Of a stretch of DNA of 6,579 nucleotides, positions 4,842 to 6,579 are shown in pieces. The DNA lies in NCBI GenBank assembly GCA_030598075.1, contig JAUVQP010000092.1:1-6579 (forward strand), in the 5' to 3' direction. A program made the translations under genes and the position numbers. The DNA comes from Miltoncostaeaceae bacterium (GTDB taxonomy: Bacteria; Actinomycetota; Thermoleophilia; Miltoncostaeales; Miltoncostaeaceae). Each line of letters starts with the position of its first letter. The first letter of the stretch is position 1. The notes beneath the pieces were generated by a model. It was not told the origin of the DNA. It saw nothing but the letters and a program-made list of their open reading frames with translations, and did not search any database.

Positions 4842-5968
4842 CGCTCTGGTACTCGGCGCTGCTCGTCGCGGCGTCGGCGGTCATGCTGGCGGGCATCTAC
4901 GCGGCCGTCGCCTCCCAGGCCGACTCCACGCCCCTGGCCGACCGAGACGTCGTCCGCGAGCGTGTCGAGGAGGCGCGCCGATCCGGCCTGCCTCCGCCGC
5001 TCGTTTCCCGCGCCCTGCGCAGCCAGGCACGGCAGGAGCTCTTCGAGCGCGAGGTCAACCGCGAGATGCTCCGGCGCCTCCGGACCGCCGGTCTGGCTGG
5101 GCTTGGCGGCATCCTTCTCATCTCCCTCGCGATCGGCTACGTCGTCGCCGGCCGCGTGCTCAGGCCCGTCAGCGAGATCATGCTGCGCGCCCGAGAGCTC
5201 GGTGAACGCACGCCCGACCTCTCGGGGCGGATCGACCTGGGCGGACCCGATGACGAGCTGCGGGAGTTGGCCGACACACTGGACGGGTTCCTCGACAGAA
5301 CGGAGGCGGCCATGACCAGCCAGCGTCGCTTTCTGGCGGACGCGGCCCATGAGCTGCGGACACCCGTCGCCGCGGCGAAGACGACGATCGACGTCGCGTT
5401 GGCGGACACCGATGCCGACCTCGCCGAGCACCGGCGCGCGGAGGGGGTCGTACAGCGCCAGCTCGAGAGGATGGGACGGCTGATCTCCGACCTGCTGGTG
5501 CTCGAGCGCGGCAACGGCACCCGGCGAGAGCTGCTCGACCTTCGGATCGCCGTCGGTGCAGCGGCCGGTGACCTCGCGCCGCTCGCGCGACAGCACGGGG
5601 TGACGCTCGACGTCATCCCCGGGCCCCGCGCTCCGGTCAGCGTCAATCCCGACGAGCTCGCGCGCATCCTGGGCAACCTGGTCGAGAACGCGATCGTCCA
5701 CAACCGAGAGGGCGGGCGCGTGACGCTCGAGGTCGCCGTCGCGCACGGACGGGTCCGGGCATCGGTCGCCGACGATGGCCCGGGCATCCCGGCGGAGCGC
5801 CAGGAGGAGATCTTCGGCCGGTTCCACCGTCTGCGCTCCAGGTCGCGCGGGACCGGCCTGGGGCTCGCGATCGCGCGCGAGCTGGCCCGGGCGAGCGACG
5901 GCGATGTCACGGTCGCGAGCGAGCAGGGACGCGGAGCGACGTTCTTCCTGGATCTTCCCGAAGCCTGA
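4838..5968 (+). CDS. HAMP-domain sensor histidine kinase, partner of the upstream regulator
   Basis: This is a membrane-bound sensor kinase that autophosphorylates and passes phosphate to the adjacent regulator. Read from CTG 4838 it has 376 residues. TM1 is about 3-25. An extracytoplasmic part of about 60 residues, mostly charged helix, follows, then TM2 about 85-105. A HAMP linker (about 105-160, with RVLRPVSEI) precedes the HisKA H-box FLADAAHELRTP with His171. The ATPase domain has the N-box NLVENAIVHN (Asn284), G1 DDGPGIP (312-318), the F-box EIFGRFHR and G2 GTGLGLAIA (338-346). All catalytic motifs are intact. The start is uncertain. CTG 4838 overlaps the regulator stop as CTGA but cuts off the basic RLRL residues that normally precede TM1. 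ATG 4688 has GGAG five bases upstream but overlaps the regulator gene by 154 bases. ATG 4883 would remove half of TM1. The small sensor domain suggests sensing through the membrane or a partner protein. Confidence 0.93.
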   Translation: MTLWYSALLVAASAVMLAGIYAAVASQADSTPLADRDVVRERVEEARRSGLPPPLVSRALRSQARQELFEREVNREMLRRLRTAGLAGLGGILLISLAIGYVVAGRVLRPVSEIMLRARELGERTPDLSGRIDLGGPDDELRELADTLDGFLDRTEAAMTSQRRFLADAAHELRTPVAAAKTTIDVALADTDADLAEHRRAEGVVQRQLERMGRLISDLLVLERGNGTRRELLDLRIAVGAAAGDLAPLARQHGVTLDVIPGPRAPVSVNPDELARILGNLVENAIVHNREGGRVTLEVAVAHGRVRASVADDGPGIPAERQEEIFGRFHRLRSRSRGTGLGLAIARELARASDGDVTVASEQGRGATFFLDLPEA

Positions 5969-5980
5969 GAGCCCGTCTCA
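5966..5980 (+). repeat. Short inverted repeat at the kinase stop codon
   Basis: TGAGA and TCTCA flank a five-base GCCCG loop, starting at the TGA stop itself. With only five pairs and no T-run it is at best a weak terminator between the convergent kinase gene and the minus-strand gene. The 49-base gap between those genes (5969-6017) shows no stronger terminator. Confidence 0.25.
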
Positions 5981-6017
5981 CAACCAGGCGCCCCCCCTGC
6001 GCCCCTCGGGCCTACGC

Positions 6018-6579
6018 TCAGCCCTCCGCCGCGCGGGTTGCCGCGACAGCCTCGAGGAGATCGACGGCGTCGGCCTGAGAGCGGGCGAACACGACGAACT
6101 GCGCCTGGTCGTCGGAGTTGACCGCCACGACGCCCCCCTGCCCGTCGTAGATCCGCACTCGGCCGGCCTCGCTGTCGACGAAGCGAGGCTCCTCGTCCCG
6201 GATGCCATCCTCGATCGCGCCGACGACGCTGGCGTTCGCCGGCTCGATGCCCATGAGCAGGGCGACGTCGTCGCCGCTGATCGCCTGGGCGGACTCCGCG
6301 CCCTTCACGAGGCCGGCTGGGAAGTTGATGTTCAGCGTCTGCGCGTCCACGCCGGACAGGCTCCAACGCGGCACCTGCCGGGGCACGATGTCGCCCAGCG
6401 GTTGGTCGGTCGCGGGCCCCGGGTCCGCCAAATCGAGGTCGGTGCCTCCGCTCCGCGATGACAGCACGACCAGGAGCACGATGACGTCGATGACCGCCAG
6501 CCCCCCACCCACGGCGGCGGGGATCACCCTCGGGGGCCGGACGGTAGCTTGGGGCCGAGAAGCGGGTGGGCGGGGCGCC
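6018..6579 (-). CDS. Single-pass membrane protein of unknown function, N-terminus probably beyond the window
   Basis: I do not recognise a family. From the possible GTG at 6525-6527 the protein is 169 residues. It opens with a hydrophobic segment (about 3-23, GGGLAVIDVIVLLVVLSS), then an Asp/Pro-rich linker (28-45). A compact domain of about 115 residues follows, with VPRWSLSGVDAQTLNINFP and, near the end, VRIYDGQGGVVAVNSDDQ and AQFVVFARSQADAVDLLE. These read as alternating strands and a final helix, on the outer side of the membrane if the Arg-rich side is inside. The frame stays open upstream to the right edge, encoding a Pro/Arg-rich stretch (PPASRPQATVRPPR), and GAGG directly abuts the GTG with no spacing. 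The real start is therefore probably outside the window, giving a basic cytoplasmic N-tail before the membrane segment. It ends with TGA at 6018-6020, convergent with the kinase gene. Confidence 0.7.
   Translation of the reverse strand, partial: APRPPASRPQATVRPPRVIPAAVGGGLAVIDVIVLLVVLSSRSGGTDLDLADPGPATDQPLGDIVPRQVPRWSLSGVDAQTLNINFPAGLVKGAESAQAISGDDVALLMGIEPANASVVGAIEDGIRDEEPRFVDSEAGRVRIYDGQGGVVAVNSDDQAQFVVFARSQADAVDLLEAVAATRAAEG

Noticed and set aside
4643..5827. Large minus-strand open frame opposite the kinase gene
   Set aside because: The opposite strand carries every expected kinase motif; this frame has only low-complexity Arg/Asp/Gly content.
5987..6013. C-rich stretch between convergent genes as a bidirectional terminator
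   Set aside because: Only imperfect pairing of AGGC with GCCT-like ends and no T-run on either strand.
5137..6366. Minus-strand open frame spanning the kinase and the right-edge gene
   Set aside because: Another shadow frame of Arg/Ser/Pro composition that overlaps two better-supported genes.

Overview
The window is high-GC bacterial DNA, densely packed with genes. Codons are strongly GC-biased at third positions, non-ATG starts are frequent, and four-base start/stop overlaps are common. Together these suggest an actinobacterium. The style of the helical secreted protein beside a two-component system fits a deep-branching class such as Thermoleophilia, but that placement is an inference and is not proven here.

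Left half (1-3230, minus strand): a type II fatty-acid synthesis operon transcribed leftward. Its order is fabD (malonyl-CoA:ACP transacylase), fabG (3-oxoacyl-ACP reductase), fabF (beta-ketoacyl-ACP synthase II) and a second KAS gene cut by the left edge. Each junction is a four-base overlap between a start codon and the preceding TGA stop. A good sigma70-type promoter (3321-3350) lies about 134 bases upstream of fabD. The leader between them contains a possible 17-codon ORF whose stop overlaps an apparent CTG start of fabD. No acyl carrier protein gene lies between fabG and fabF, its usual place. FabD loads malonyl groups onto ACP, the KAS enzymes condense them with the growing acyl chain, and FabG reduces the beta-keto product.

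Middle (3231-3477): the divergent intergenic region. It holds the fab promoter on the minus strand. On the plus strand there are three GAG(T/C)TT repeats at 11-12 base spacing, followed by a weak -10-like TACCCT and a clear ribosome binding site. The repeats look like an OmpR/PhoB-type response-regulator operator.

Right half (3478-5968, plus strand): a three-gene operon. It encodes a small secreted or membrane-anchored helical protein with a Gly/Pro tail, an OmpR-family response regulator and a HAMP/HisKA/HATPase sensor kinase. The kinase gene overlaps or abuts the regulator gene, and its start is uncertain. The layout suggests that the helical protein is a target of, or an accessory to, the sensor.

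Right edge (6018-6579, minus strand): a convergent gene for a single-pass membrane protein of unrecognised family. Its reading frame stays open to the window edge, so its start probably lies outside.

I saw no RNA genes, mobile elements, CRISPR arrays or integration sites.
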